Counted from the first letter of the stretch, positions 45,428 through 57,070 are shown. The stretch: 64,000 bases of DNA from Cladorhizidae sp. MBARI D1340-BT2 (GCA_028752905.1 JAQNBH010000015.1:35942163-36006162), one strand, 5' to 3'. Notes: a model not told the origin generated them from the sequence alone. Numbers and translations: made by a program.

Positions 45428-46739
45428 TCACTGTGAGGCTGGGTGGGTATTGCGGGCAGGTGAACCATATTGGCCTAATACCATTTCCGTATCTTCCCAA
45501 CCCCTGTCTTTGATAGAAGGCAACTCAATATCTTGCTTCAGACATTGATACCAAATCAAAGCACTTCTCTTGAGGTGTTCATTGGTGCTATTCTCATCTG
45601 GCAAGATACTTGAACTGGTCTGCTTGTCGTACATTCTGATCCTTGTTCTCACAAACTCTTCATGTTCACTTCCAGCATACATACAAGTTCTGAAGAAACT
45701 CTTGAGGTCTTCGACTGAAGTGAGTGATGTGCCGAGATGCGAGAGGAGATGGTATGTTCCCAGTTTCTCCATATTCTTCAGTGGTTTTACTTTACCAACA
45801 CCGAACAGATAGGAGGTTGTATCACACCCAGTGATGCTGTGATAGCAGGAAGAACTTGACACATCTTTTCACCAAATCGGTCATTCACACTAACATATCT
45901 CTCATGGTCAATCTTCATCAGCCAGTCTTATAATGGTTTACTGACAGAATAGGCATAGATCAGGAGAATCAAGACATCAGCCCTGACAATTACGGGATCT
46001 TTTGACTTTAAGGCCTGGAGGATGAGCCTGGTGTCAGCTTCATGGTGGTTGCAGGAGTCATGAATCTCGATCTTTAGCTGCGTTATTAACCAGGTGTTCT
46101 CTTCTTCTGTTAATGTCAGTAGAATTCCAGCTTGGATCTCACAGCATCAGTCTTGTAATAATCGACCAGAAATCGAATGAGCTCTGTCTTGTTTGCTGAG
46201 TTTCTCAGAAATGAATCCCAAACTTTCCCCTTACTCTGTTCAGAGCTTGTGATGTGAGTTCTTCTTCCAGGTGTACCACATCGACATTGAGTGAGTTGCT
46301 TCGTTGTGGCTGTACTGTGTGAATCAAATATGATTCCCAACTGCTGAGGTTTGGAGTCACATGCTGGCAAGCAAAATTGTAACAGGGCTTCTGCATATTC
46401 TCTCCAAGTTTGCTGAGCAGTAACAGATTTCAGAGCAGCCATTCCGTCAATAAGCCAATTTCCCCCAAGTGGTGGTTTCTCAAGCACTGATTTAGACTCT
46501 TCTATAAGGTAGTTTCTCAATGCTGCCTTTGAACCTTGTCTCAAATCTCTCTCTGGTGTGGCTAGAGCTAGTGGAACAGTAGTCAAGGGATATAAATGTG
46601 GAGATGTTGCTTTTCCCACCAGTAAACCGAAGGCCTGTCTGTCTTCTTTGAGGATATTAACAACTTTTAGGTCTTTTTTGGCCTTCTCCATTCCAGTTTT
46701 AATGTTGAGCCTGGTAATCTCGGTGAAAATTTTACTCAC
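45428..46739 (-). pseudogene. FEN1/PIN-like C-terminal part of the mobile-type gene
   Basis: The larger frame (46739-46116) reads EDRQAFGLLVGKATSPH, then LGGNWLIDGMAALKSV, PQQLGIIFDSHST and KGKVWDSFLRNSANKTELIR. Next, in broken frames (46110-45870), come HEADTRLILQALKSKDPVIV and RADVLILLIYAYS. It ends with SITGCDTTSYLFGVGKVKPL (45840-45780). The ordered acidic residues and the GCDTTSYLFG block are what I rely on for the nuclease-like suggestion. I have not verified any fold. Confidence 0.55.
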
Positions 46740-47037
46740 TATTCCCCAGTTGCTCTGAGTCTCAAGTCAACAAATTCTTTGAATTTGTGCTCTCCAGCTT
46801 CCGTGGATGACATCAATCCTCTTAAAACATTACAATGGATTTCCACACCAGTCTTCATATGACGAGCAGGACCATTAAGGAAAGGGTTGAAGTATTTGTC
46901 AAGCTGAAGTACTAGATTATGAACCATATTTTGATGCTGTGTTCTAGCCCCTATGGTGGTCTCCTTGTGGGCTGAGGAGGTGAGGATATTTAGCCTTTCC
47001 TTCAGTGTAGCTCTGAACTTAGCCATGATATGACTGA

Positions 47038-48154
47038 CAGGGCCGTATTTAGGGGCAGGGCAGGGGGGGGGGCAGTCGCCCCCACTGATATATTTGGCTA
47101 CAAAATTCAGAGGCCCCCAAAAATTAGGTGGGCTTGGATGTCAAGAGTCACATAATCAGTACATGTATGATGTATAATTAATTAAAACATCACCCTGCTG
47201 TCAGTGTGCTAGCAGTGCAAAAAATATATTTGCCATCTGGCTGCCAGCACATTATGCTTGGAAGCATTCCTTATTGGATGTCGATGACAAGCTAACACTC
47301 TTGACTTCCAAGTTTATAATTTTGTGTTTCCTGTCACTTCAGGGAGAAGATTTAGTCTAAGCTGGACACCATGGTTGTGTTTTAGCATATCAAATGATAG
47401 TGCATACTGTCTGCCATGCCTGTGCTTTGCAAGTGTAGACACCAAATCCCTGTTTTCTTCCCCCTGGGCTTTAATAAATGGAAGAAAGCTCTCGGTAAGA
47501 AGAGCAGCTTATTTGATAAGCACAAGGAAAATGAAGCACACAAGCTAGCAGATTAGAAAGCTTGTCTTTTCCTAAAAACTCAACAACCAGGTTTAGATGT
47601 TGCTTCACTAATGGAAGTGGAAATTCAGCAGGCCCATACTAAGAAGGGCATTTTGTACATTCATTGATCTGGTTGTAGCCCTTGGTAAGAGAGGCATTGC
47701 TTTTCAGGGTAATTGGGACAAGATCACAAAATCTAAAGATAGAAACTTCGCTTTTTTTGGTGAACTGGAAGTCACAGGTTGATTAAAGAGCATTTTCAGC
47801 ATGCTGCTAGGTATTCTTCACCCCTAGCCCCTAGTACAGAATACAATAATTTCCATATGCGAAGGTGCTATTCGTGAGAATATTGTTTCATCATACTGGA
47901 GGCTCATGGCTGATGAAACTGAAGACCTTTCAAATGTGGAACAGGTTAGTATCCGTGCAAGGTTTGTTAATAATTGTGAAGTTTAATGAAGAATTCCTGG
48001 GGTTTACAAAGATGGATGCTCAAATGATTGCCGATGCTTTGCTCTCTACATTTTAGCTTCTACATACTTCACACCTATGGCCAATGGTATGCAACCGCCT
48101 CCCCAATTAGATAATTGCCCCCCCCCCAGTCAAATTTTCCTAGATACGGCCCTG
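47038..48154 (+). mobile_element. hAT-type transposon remnant (TTF zinc finger, DUF4371), internally deleted
   Basis: Termini are CAGGGCCGTATTTAGG at left and the complement CAGGGCCGTATCTAGG at right. They are flanked by ACTGA (47033-47037) and ACTGG (48155-48159), a 5-bp target duplication with one change. Inside, on the plus strand, a TTF/ZMYM-type zinc-finger piece reads SNDSAYCLPCLCFAS then FNKWKKALGKKSSLFDKHK (47385-47525). A DUF4371-like piece reads GKRGIAFQGNWDKI, LMADETEDLSNVEQVSIRAR and EEFLGFTKMDAQMIAD (47680-48050). The C-terminal half, including the dimerisation region, is missing. It interrupts the mobile-type gene on the other strand. Confidence 0.82.
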
Positions 48155-48634
48155 ACTGGTCTTAATTGTTGTGCTCTCATTGGTACTGTATCCACCTTGC
48201 ATTGGGACCACCTCTGACCTTCAATTCTCGGTTGATTGTGGACTCAGTTATCAGATCCCCAAGGATTGTAGAGAACGGCTCACCAGACAATGATCCGCCA
48301 AACCCATTTTGGGCCAGATCATCCCATGCTTCTTGTTATTCACCTTGATGTCTTGGAATTTGACATGCTGGAATGTAAGGTATCTGGCATAGTTGATATG
48401 CCCAAAGGCGAAGTATTTAGGAATTAAGGCACATTCTGCTCCTAGGTGTCTTTCGATGGATTTCTCCCTGACTGCACTTATTAGACTCAACCTCGGTGAA
48501 ACGTCCATGAGATATTCCACAATCATCTTTGCCTGTGTCCCTTCTGCTGATGTCAATGAAGAGAACTTTGAACCCAGACAATCGCAATAGTGATTCAAGA
48601 TTTTCTGGACAAGGGTACTGTCTGAGGCTAGCAA

Positions 48635-49061
48635 TTGCTTCTTTAACCCTTCAATGTGGAGAGTACCCGAAAATGTATACCCCCTAAATGTGGAAAAACC
48701 ACTATAGTGGCTTTAATTAAGCATGCTCAGTAACTATTGCACACTCAGCATTTTTTGAAAGTTTTGGCTACCATTTTGTGGAACACCTCATGGTGCATTC
48801 AGTGGACTTTGTTTTGTAGCTCTAGGTTCTTCCTACTCCAAGTTACAAGTTAGCATAACTTGACAACAATCACAAGTTGAAATCACAAGTAGATTACCAA
48901 TCTACATATTGTATGCCATTATATGTTACATTTTAACAATTTCGTTTATGTGTATCTGATGTTAAAATGTTTGAAAATTTATGATACTTGGTCATTGATG
49001 AAGTCTTATGGCATGGATTAAGGTATGTGCATTAGAAAAAGCGCAGCGAAAATTAAAATGT
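48635..49061. other. Unassigned stretch within the broken mobile-type gene
   Basis: The stretch between the coding pieces at 48634 and 49062 has no recognisable coding match to the family. It may be a small insertion. No terminal repeats were clear. Confidence 0.3.
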
Positions 49062-51326
49062 TCATCCACATTCAGTAGCCGAGCCACTAATGTGCAGGTC
49101 CAAATTGGTACCGATTTTGCTTGCCTTTATACGGTACCTAATTAAAGCCTCAAATGAGTGTTTGTGCAAATGGATACTTCTGTAGTAATGGCGGCCATCA
49201 ATCACTTGAGCCACAGAACCTTCGGGCTTCACCCACCAATCACTGAAACCCAGACAACCATACTTTTTAAACAGAATCTTGAGGTTCACAAAAAAAATTA
49301 GGAAGCCTCCCATGAGAGGTATGATTTTTTCATACTTTTCCTGCTTGTTCCACGAAATGATCAGCATCTTGGAGTTGATTGCCTCATCAGCATAGGCGAA
49401 TATATGACCCAACTCAATGTTATTTGCAATCTGCACTATCATATCCATGTACCACTAAGTCATCTGGTGGCAATGGAACTACAGGAAGATACTCTAGCTT
49501 GCATTTAGTAGTTGAGCAGTCAGGCACACCTTTCATGAATGTTGTCCAAGAACCGACTGGGCCCAGTACGTCTTTTTCAACATCCGGAAAACATTCTTTT
49601 AGGCAGTTATCACAAATGCTACCAACCAAAACACAGGCAATGTTCAATGTCATTGCGTCATCTAGCAACGGGGAGTTTTTGTAGTCATCATTGAAATTGA
49701 TGGAGGGAGTGTCTTTTTTCTGGGGATTTTGAAGGAACTATAATCGGATATCTCTTGGTCAATGATATCCGACTGCACTGGTTTGGATGTTGAGCGGGTT
49801 GTGGTATTACCTAGCCTGGAATAAAGTTCCAGTTATGTGGTGAGTGGTATGTGCCCCAGTTAGGGTCTGTTGTTTCCCATCGGAGTTATCAAACGTTATA
49901 TGCACACTGCGACCTTTTATGAAACCTGGAGGCAGCATCTTCTTGTGCTCCATTGATACAGACTTCGCCTATTTGTTGTTCAATTGGCGGACATCGGTAT
50001 AGGGTATTCCTACTCCACATCGATTTAGTAAAGTGGTTGCTTCTTTACTACCTGTGAGTCTATGTATTGTCAGACTCAGGGCAGTCCTATTGTTGATCGC
50101 TCGCCAGTGACCATCTTTTCCCAACTCTGACTCAAAGCTGATATTTTCTCTGCTTGAGAATTTATGACATAGCCAAGGATATTTTTTGATCTCTTGGGAT
50201 CTATCGACCAGCTAATAGCAAGCACAGTGGTTTGTGGTTATCAAGCAGATCAATCAACTCTTGTGCTTCAAGGGGCCATTTTGCAGATTGCCTCTGTGAA
50301 ATCTTATGATGAATCAGTCTCGAGAACGCTTTGGTCAAGTCATCTTCTCAGAGTCCGTGGCCTTGAAGTGTAGCTGCTGAATAAATGACGGGATTTACTC
50401 TACTAGTGTGCACTATGAGGCGCTTACCAACCACATGAAAATCAATGGAAACACCAAATTTCTCATCAGCTTTTGCTTTAAGGTAAATGTTTTCTTGATT
50501 GGTGGATCATCAAGGTTATGATTTTGGCTCAACTCTTTCACATCTTCCAATAACTCTGTCAAAAGATAGACTTCTTGATCCTTGATAACTTTATTGTTAA
50601 ATAACCAGAAAAACTGGTCAATAACTTCTGACCCCAACTCAACTCATCCTTCCTGATGTATTCTGCAGAGGATTTTTTATGATCATAAGCATAGGTGAAG
50701 TTCATATAACATGTCTTGTGGTAGTTACTTGTTCTCCTGATCTTTGATTTTTTACTTTTAAGCTTTCTGAAAGCATTACCTTCTGAGCATCTCCCAAGGC
50801 CGCCATTGTTATACTGTTTATTGTCAGCACTTGTCTCAAATTACAGATAAAGCAGACATGCTTCTTCTGTGTTGATTCCTTGGGGAATCTATATGATTTG
50901 CTGTCTATTCTACTGGGCCCAGGAACAGATTCTGAACCAGATTGCCTAAGTTGACTGGCCTGAGTTTCCTTTCCTTTCACTTGATTTTGAAATGTGATTT
51001 GGCACCCTTTGTGAATAAACATATCCTTGGTGACTGGACAGTCTTGGTGCAGCTAATTGGAATTCAGTGTAAGGAGGATGAGAACATACATTCTTATCAA
51101 CACTCAACCATCTGTCAGCAAGTCCTTGGAGAGATTCCAGTCCACTTATTGTTATATTTAAGATGTCATCCTTGTTTTTGAAAGTTTCATTGCACAGCAG
51201 GCACCGTCTTCTGTCATTAGCTCCTGTACTAAAAAATGGTATAGCTGCCATAGTGCTGATCCTGAATAAATACAAGTCATTAAATTTTTGTTCAAGTTTT
51301 TGGACAAGTTGTGCAATGCATGTCAT

Positions 51327-51769
51327 CTGGCAAATAACCTAACTCACAAGAAAAGTATACGTACCTGTCAATTAATTATTGAAAGGTTGTCCTCTGTCAT
51401 GAAGCTGGACTCTCTTATAACTGGCTGGTTAGTAACTGTACAAAGCACATGGCTGGTACACACCAGCACAGACACAACCATAAAACTATCTACCACTAAT
51501 TAACCACAGGTAAATCAAGTTAACACATACTTTAATGGAAGAGGTGGAGTGACAAAGGTAGTGCATAGGTAATAGAGGTTTTGTGGCATGACTTGAAGTA
51601 GTTTATACACTGTGCCTGGGTGATGTGTGTGTCTTGAATTGTTAATTATCAGTGTAGCTGAATGTAGAACTGCATTTTGTTTAATTTTTAGATACTATAA
51701 ACACTCACTATGTTCAATCACACACACATTACGCAATAATTCTTCACACATTCTATATGGGATGTCTGG
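51327..51769. other. Flank of the mobile-type gene, no gene seen
   Basis: It should contain the promoter or terminal repeat of the element at 45.4-51.3 kb, but I could not define one. Nothing else is recognisable. Confidence 0.35.
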
Positions 51770-52200
51770 ATCAAAGCCTCCAGGCTAATTTTAAAGGACG
51801 TAGGTTACGGATAATGGAACCATTGAGAAAACACTGACAGGAAGTAAGATAAAAAAGTAAGATAAAAAATATAATTTTGGCAGCCATTTTAGATTTTGAG
51901 CGGCCATCTTGGATTCTGAGGACAAATCCTAGGAGGCCCCCAGCTAATTTCAAAGGTTATAGGTTCAGAATGATGACAACAACAATAAAAAAAAACTTTG
52001 AAAGGAAAAGCTAAAGAGGCTAATTTCAGTAATTTTGGCAGTCATTTTGGATTTTAAAGGCCATCTTGGATTTGAGGCAAAATTCTGGGTGGCCCCCAAG
52101 CTAATATCAAAGGATAAGGGTTCAAGAAGGTGGAACCACTAAACCTTGACAGGAAAAAATGGCAGTTTTTTCTTGGCTGGGCCCTGTCTATAACACTAAC
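51770..52200. repeat. Degenerate tandem repeat, about 150-180 bp, three copies
   Basis: Each copy has 'cagctaatttcaaaggttat' or 'caggctaattttaaaggacg', then 'ggttcagaatgatg'-like sequence, an A-rich stretch, 'ttttggcagccattttagat' and 'ggccatcttggatt'. Copies begin near 51778, 51942 and 52096, with strong divergence and indels. Confidence 0.7.
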
Positions 52201-52975
52201 ATGATGTCTTCATGCCCAACCCCATAAAAATCATGTAACCTATGAGTGGCATCCAACATAATAATCTGGGTTACTGCATTTGCATCACTCCCTATTGATT
52301 TGGTATATTTTAAAAAAAATGGGAAAAAATGGTGGAACTAAGAATCCATGACTGTTGTGATGTCATCCAGACCGACTAATTCCAGCAATACGAGCACCCA
52401 GTACTGACTGGGCGTTCAAAGAAATGGATATAGGGTTTGAGATGTCTTTAGTATTATATACTACAATTGTAAAAATATGACACACCATGCCTGCCCTACG
52501 GGAAATTTTTTCCCTTCAGTTGTAAGGGAGCTTGGCTACACATTGCATACACTTATTAATCCCAGTCTAAGCTTATCTAAGTCTACCCATACCCAGTTCT
52601 CCCAAAACACCCCTCTAGTCCAAAGAGGTAGAGCCAGTAGATCCAGTAGCAACAGCCTAGAAGAAGCTAAATGATCCAGGAGAGCCAACTTCTTCCTGGT
52701 CAGGGTCACCACTGGATCTGGCCTCTCTTCAGACATTATTGATTGCAAGGTAAGTGAAGGTTCGCTACCCTCACCTTCAGGATCTGAGATACTCACTAAC
52801 AAAGGAAGGAAACAGCAAATAATTTTTTAGTATGGAGATAAACATTAAACTTGCCTGACACAGTGCTGTACCAGGCTCAATAACAGCCGCTAGTGGGGCT
52901 TTTTCTTCTAGTCCTTCTCACTCTCTTCACTACATGGCATTCCTTGTTTAAAATATAATATAGCTCCTTCTCTTC
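52201..52975. other. Intergenic DNA, no gene seen
   Basis: The minus-strand frame 52536-52802 (88 codons) has no recognised domain. It could be part of the LINE whose 3' tail follows, but I could not show this. Confidence 0.35.
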
Positions 52976-52999
52976 CACAGTGCGATCCTTTCCAGCAAT

Positions 53000-53430
53000 T
53001 CTTGGTAACTGACACGCCATTATACATTACATCTCTTGTCCAGTGCCTTGCTCCAACTAATCCCATACAGAGCTCAGTCGTTGCCTTTCATTTCCCCCTG
53101 CTATTACTAGGCTCTGGAATTCTCTCCCCAATTGCATTAAATAATTCACTTGGACAATTTGAGCACTATATTCGACACTACTTAGCAGCACTTTGACTTC
53201 TAACTACTTCACTATAATCAACTTTTTACTTATTTCTACTAGCCTCTTGGCTATTGAAAAATAATATTATAAAATTAAAAGTATTTCTCACCTTTTTCAG
53301 CTTTGTAGATTATTCAAACTTCTGACAGGTAAGAAAGGAATTTTGAAATTCATTGCAAAACTCTAGCTGGTTGGCCCACTAAGATGGTTCCCACCTTTGC
53401 TGGATCTGGCTCTAAACTTCTCTCTGTGGC
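53000..53430 (+). pseudogene. LINE 3' tail with flank, copy 1
   Basis: One plus frame reads SFPPAITRLWNSLPNCIK (53086-53142), the RLWNSLP signature found at the C-terminus of many CR1/L2/jockey-type non-LTR retrotransposon ORFs. The tail is followed by AT-rich sequence and by aaactctagctg and tgctggatctggctctaaac blocks. The whole 430 bp has a close copy at 59640-60080. Confidence 0.6.
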
Positions 53431-54412
53431 CACATGCATGATGAAGCTATGTTGCAGCTGACTTTCTCTGCCCCCCTCTGTTAAATATTTCTCTCTGCAA
53501 CAACAGCTCAGGAATGCTGTCTGGTAGTTTTGATCTTGATTCATCTGGGTCACCAGATGACTGCAACGTTTTTGGCTATTATATTAACGCATGCTAGCCA
53601 TCAATATTGTTATCCATGTGCTATGATATCTCGGGTGATAATAACATTAAATGGTACAGAAGTGAGGGTATTCAAATGAAATGATGATTAAGGAGAGAAA
53701 TGATGTTGCTTCATCCAGAGCAATGTGCCATAATCCATGCCACACATTGAAAAATGTGAATACTTGAGATCCATGTGTCTCAGATGATATTTTTTTTTTG
53801 TAAGCCCAAGAAAATAATTATAAATATACCAACTTCCTCAATAATCAACTTGACTCAATGTTTCAGATAGCCTTCACCAGGAAAAATTGATCCAGGATGG
53901 AATGCCCCCTGCCCCCCTCTTGTTACATCTGTTTTTAAGCTCTGCTTATGGCTCTATTATTAATGAAACATCAATAAAAAAGTCATGGATTTACACAGCT
54001 AGGTATATTAAGTCGTATGAAACACTCTGTAATAAATCTCATATCGACATGTTCTAATATTCACTATACACTTGAACAAATACTTATAATAGCTGCTATA
54101 ACTATATTAATATTGTCAGCTGTGCATGGTTAGATATTGTCATACACTCCTTCATGTTCTATGGTTGCAAGAGGAACCCCCTGGGAGGTGTGCCCTGATG
54201 CAGAGACTTCTCGATATGCTTGACACTCTATCAATTCCACTGCTTCTCTGTGAAAGTGAAAGTCAACATGATATTCAACTAACATTTACAATAACAAGTT
54301 TGCCACACATACTTGCTATTGACATCTTCATAGTGATTGGTAATTTCCTGCAGGCTACTGAGATACATCAATCACATTAGTAATCAACTTTATGTTATTA
54401 ACAAGTTCTCAC
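53431..54412. other. Intergenic/intronic DNA, one palindromic-repeat arm
   Basis: A piece of the palindromic repeat family is at about 53822-53885 (cttcctcaataatcaacttg, actcaatgtttca). The frame 54126-54380 (plus) has no recognised domain. Confidence 0.4.
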
Positions 54413-54512
54413 CTATTGTGGTTCCTATGATGTAACACAACTAACACCATTGTTAGGATGATTGAATACAAAACAACAGTGAAGATGAAAACAGTCACTG
54501 CAGTGATAGCAA
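54413..54512 (-). CDS. Copy C transmembrane exon
   Basis: Exactly 100 nt, with acceptor tacatacag and donor GTGAGA, phase 1 in and phase 2 out, the same architecture as 1228-1327. It encodes AITAVTVFIFTVVLYS then IILTMVLVVLHHRNHN, a hydrophobic helix followed by a basic stop-transfer stretch. The residues differ strongly from gene A while length and phase are kept, which supports it as a real exon. The upstream FN3 exons of this copy carry disabling changes, so the gene is probably not intact. Confidence 0.65.
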
Positions 54513-54619
54513 CTGTATGTACAATAGAGAAGAAATATACACAATAATCGATCTTTCCACAATATTTTCTGGTACTATAACAATGAGCTACCATTTTTAT
54601 TAAGTCACAGTACCTCCTC

Positions 54620-54850
54620 AAGGGGGGGACAGTTGCATTTTTTTATTTAAAAAAACAACTTGTGATTACCAGTTTAGCTCTGTAGATTCTGTAAACATCA
54701 TGTTATGGACTTGATATATAGCTCAAACGATAGGTCTCTCTGTGTGCTCTCTTTTGATACTAAAATAATTTCCATAGGTATAACGCTAGCCAAGTTACTT
54801 GAGCTAAAGTGGAGGGAACTTCAAAACCTGAATGCCTGATTTGGAATAGT
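54620..54850. mobile_element. Fragment of the CAGGGCCGTA non-autonomous transposon
   Basis: tagctctgtagattctgtaa, atggacttgatatatagctc and aggtctctctgtgtgctctc match 6312-6470 of the full element. Both ends are missing. It lies in the copy C intron between the transmembrane and FN3 exons. Confidence 0.75.
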
Positions 54851-55290
54851 CTAAACTTGGATCTACCAACTACTGATAAACTTATTAACGTTGTTTGTTG
54901 TGATTAAAATGTATGTTTCTATATTACACGTACGCTATATGTACATGTGTTTCATGAAATTATTATTATTATCAAACAAGCAAGAAATATACAAATTACA
55001 CCTCAGGCTTCAAACTATATTTTGGGGGGATTAAAAGAAGTGCAGACAATTATTCTGCTGCTCTAAAATACAGCTACCAACTTCTTCAACTACAGTGTTG
55101 TTAAGCTTCGCATGTTTGACATTTTTTCCTAATAATTTGTGGTTATTGGATGTAACATTATGTGCAAGAAAATCAAAAATAGGTTAAGCAGATAAAGTGG
55201 TTGTGACAGTGTTAATAAAATAGAGTAGACAGATGGATGAGAGGTCTGTTTTTGTTCTTGTCAATATATGTAACGTATTCAATCCCTCAC

Positions 55291-55622
55291 TCTGTTTTGT
55301 AGAATGAGGTCGATCAACAATGGAAACTTGTCGAACTGACATCATTGTCAGCAATGAACTTGCTCCCATGATGATACCTCCCTCCACCTCAGCTTGTGCC
55401 ACCACTTGAAACTGGTACTCTGAACCGGTGATCAAGGCAGCTATGTCCACAGAGTTCTCAATGCTGGATACTTCTATGAAACCCTTCGTTGCTCTCTTTC
55501 GGTTCTCCGTCAGCTGATAGATTATGATGTATTGTGTGATTTCACTGATTAGTAGTGTCTCTCCGATGAAACTCTGACAGAAGTGTCAGTCAGAACTGTA
55601 GCAATCACATTAGTCACCATTG
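55291..55622 (-). pseudogene. Copy C FN3 exon 5 (2-nt frameshift)
   Basis: 332 nt against 342 in gene A; the length is not a multiple of three. It starts after ctgcag and can end at donor GTGAGG in phase 1. The N-terminal frame (VRVSSERHY, then a stop) and the C-terminal frame (ISEITQYIIIYQLTENRKR, then NSVDIAALITGSEYQFQVV) are offset by a 2-nt gain near 55545-55560. Confidence 0.75.
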
Positions 55623-56001
55623 CTGCAGCACAGAGAAGAGAGAGTAGACAAGGTATCAGCAAGGGAAATCTAGTAAGAATACACTGAGGACATTATTATT
55701 AATGCTAGAACCATTGCATCACGGCTTTCTCAACAAGCAACTTAAATTATCTCCTCAATGTTTTGGCTAGCTATTCTAGCCTCAGGCAGTAATAAAATAC
55801 TAAGCTTAGAGTATCCAGCAAAGTTGTCCACAAGAAAGTGTAAGGGAATTGTTGAGAAAGTCATTTTATTCTATTAGAGTTGATTATGACTTCTTCCACA
55901 TTTAGTGAGCTGAATTTTTTTTTTGACAAATAGAGAATCCTTACATTTGCAAGAAGTTAGATGGTGTTCTTTATAAGCATATCAACCATGTATGCACTCA
56001 C

Positions 56002-56286
56002 AGGGTTCAGAGAGAGTAATAAAGACATTGCTGAACTGTGTTGGTTCTATCCGAGTGCTGGCAGTGATTGTGATGTGGGAGATAGTGGTCCGTGGTTGCA
56101 GATCTCTTATGGTGTACTGGGGTTTGGAGGTGGCAGTCACATTGGCAGTGAGAGATGAGCTGCCATTCACCATGTACATGATGTCATAGCCAGTAAGGAC
56201 TCCGTTCGGCATTTGAGGAGGACTCCAGGACAGCTCCAGAGAGTAGAACTTCACATTGCCTGCCAGACCTGACACAGCACCTGGCA
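56002..56286 (-). pseudogene. Copy C FN3 exon 4 (acceptor AG changed to AA)
   Basis: 285 nt, an in-frame 9-nt deletion relative to gene A (STRIEPTQFSN for STRIGAGEQTQFSN), with an open frame. The acceptor reads tttacaa where gene A has tatgcag. The next AG, six bases into the exon (tgccag), would keep the frame and cost two residues. Donor GTGAGT is kept. The exon body is sound, but normal splicing is doubtful. Confidence 0.7.
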
Positions 56287-56343
56287 TTGTAAACAGAATA
56301 AAAGTTACTAATAATATTACAGCTGCATTGAGTTTTGGCATAC

Positions 56344-56643
56344 CATCTTCGTCAGTTCTTATCGGGCCAATGAAAGCAGTGTATGTTCCAGTGCCATTGA
56401 TGTTGATGGCAGCTAGTTGAAACCTGTACTCAGTGATGGGCAAAAGTCCATCAACAGTATAATTAGTAGTGTCTGAACCGCCAATGGTCATCGTGATTAG
56501 TGTACCAGCTACTTGCCCATATCGTATCTCAAAACTAGTTATGAGTTCATTACGCTGGATGCAGTTTATGTTCCTCCAAGTCAGTGTGATGCTTCTGGAA
56601 GTTACAGTGACATTTGTGAAGTCACGTGGAGCAAAATCTGGGA
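56344..56643 (-). CDS. Copy C FN3 exon 3 (open)
   Basis: 300 nt, phase 1-1, acceptor atttag, donor GTATGC. It encodes APRDFTNVTVTSRSITLTWR and DGLLPITEYRFQLAAININ. It has no disabling change. The intron on its upstream side (56644-56708) is 65 bp with a single CCTTA, the unoccupied version of the transposon site in copies A and D. Confidence 0.7.
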
Positions 56644-56708
56644 CTAAATACATAGTATGGGGATGAGATAACAAACAACCTTAAATGAGTATCAGCCAGT
56701 GTGCTCAC

Positions 56709-57005
56709 CTGCTGTTAGTGTGGTGATGTCTGCACTTATTGACCTTGTCAGATCAAATGTTCTGGCAGTGACACTGACAGAGTACACACTGAACTCTTGC
56801 AGGCCCTCCAACAGCACTGAGTCAGAGGAGCTGGTCATAGTCACAGTACCTGCAACACTCGGACATTCTGTCTGTACTCAACCTGTTCTTCTAGTGAGGG
56901 TCACTGTGTACTGGTCTGCTAGTAGGCTGTCCATTGGCTGGGCCAAAACTAGAGTGGCTGAAGTGGCAGTCACTAATGATGATGTGACAATCGGTACCAG
57001 CAAAT
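56709..57005 (-). pseudogene. Copy C FN3 exon 2 (in-frame stop)
   Basis: 297 nt, acceptor ccaccag and donor GTGAGC kept. A TGA at 56880-56878 (minus) replaces the GGA codon of gene A within the TRTGGVQ region. The rest reads like gene A (LVLAQPMDSLLADQYTVTLT, SVYSVSVTARTFDLTR). Confidence 0.8.
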
Positions 57006-57070
57006 CTGGTGGGGGGAAATGCCAACAGCAGTGGATATAACAAAGTCTAATGTGATTACTATTTCCTCAC

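Larger units (their letters stand above)
45400..51326 (-). pseudogene. Broken multi-copy mobile-type gene with zinc finger and FEN1/PIN-like motifs
   Basis: Minus-strand open pieces in several frames form one long protein of the multi-copy uncharacterised type common in invertebrate genomes. At the N-terminus (51326-50946) a zinc-finger-like C-x-x-C segment (RRCLLCNETFKNKDDIL) is followed by a GLESLQGLADRWLSV motif. A second Cys pair (CFICNLRQ) is at about 50850. Middle pieces are 50637-50413, 49668-49420 and 49448-49062 (PLMGGFLIFFVNL, GSVAQVIDGRHYYRSIHLH). A GFGGSLSGEPFSTILGDLIT region is near 48300-48240. After a hAT insertion it continues at 47026-46116 and ends with the TGCDTTS part at 45862-45428. 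The GNWLIDGMA, GIIFDSH, HEADTR, RADVLILL and TGCDTTS aspartates recall FEN1/PIN-like nucleases (inference). Frameshifts and the insertion make it a pseudogene. Confidence 0.7.
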
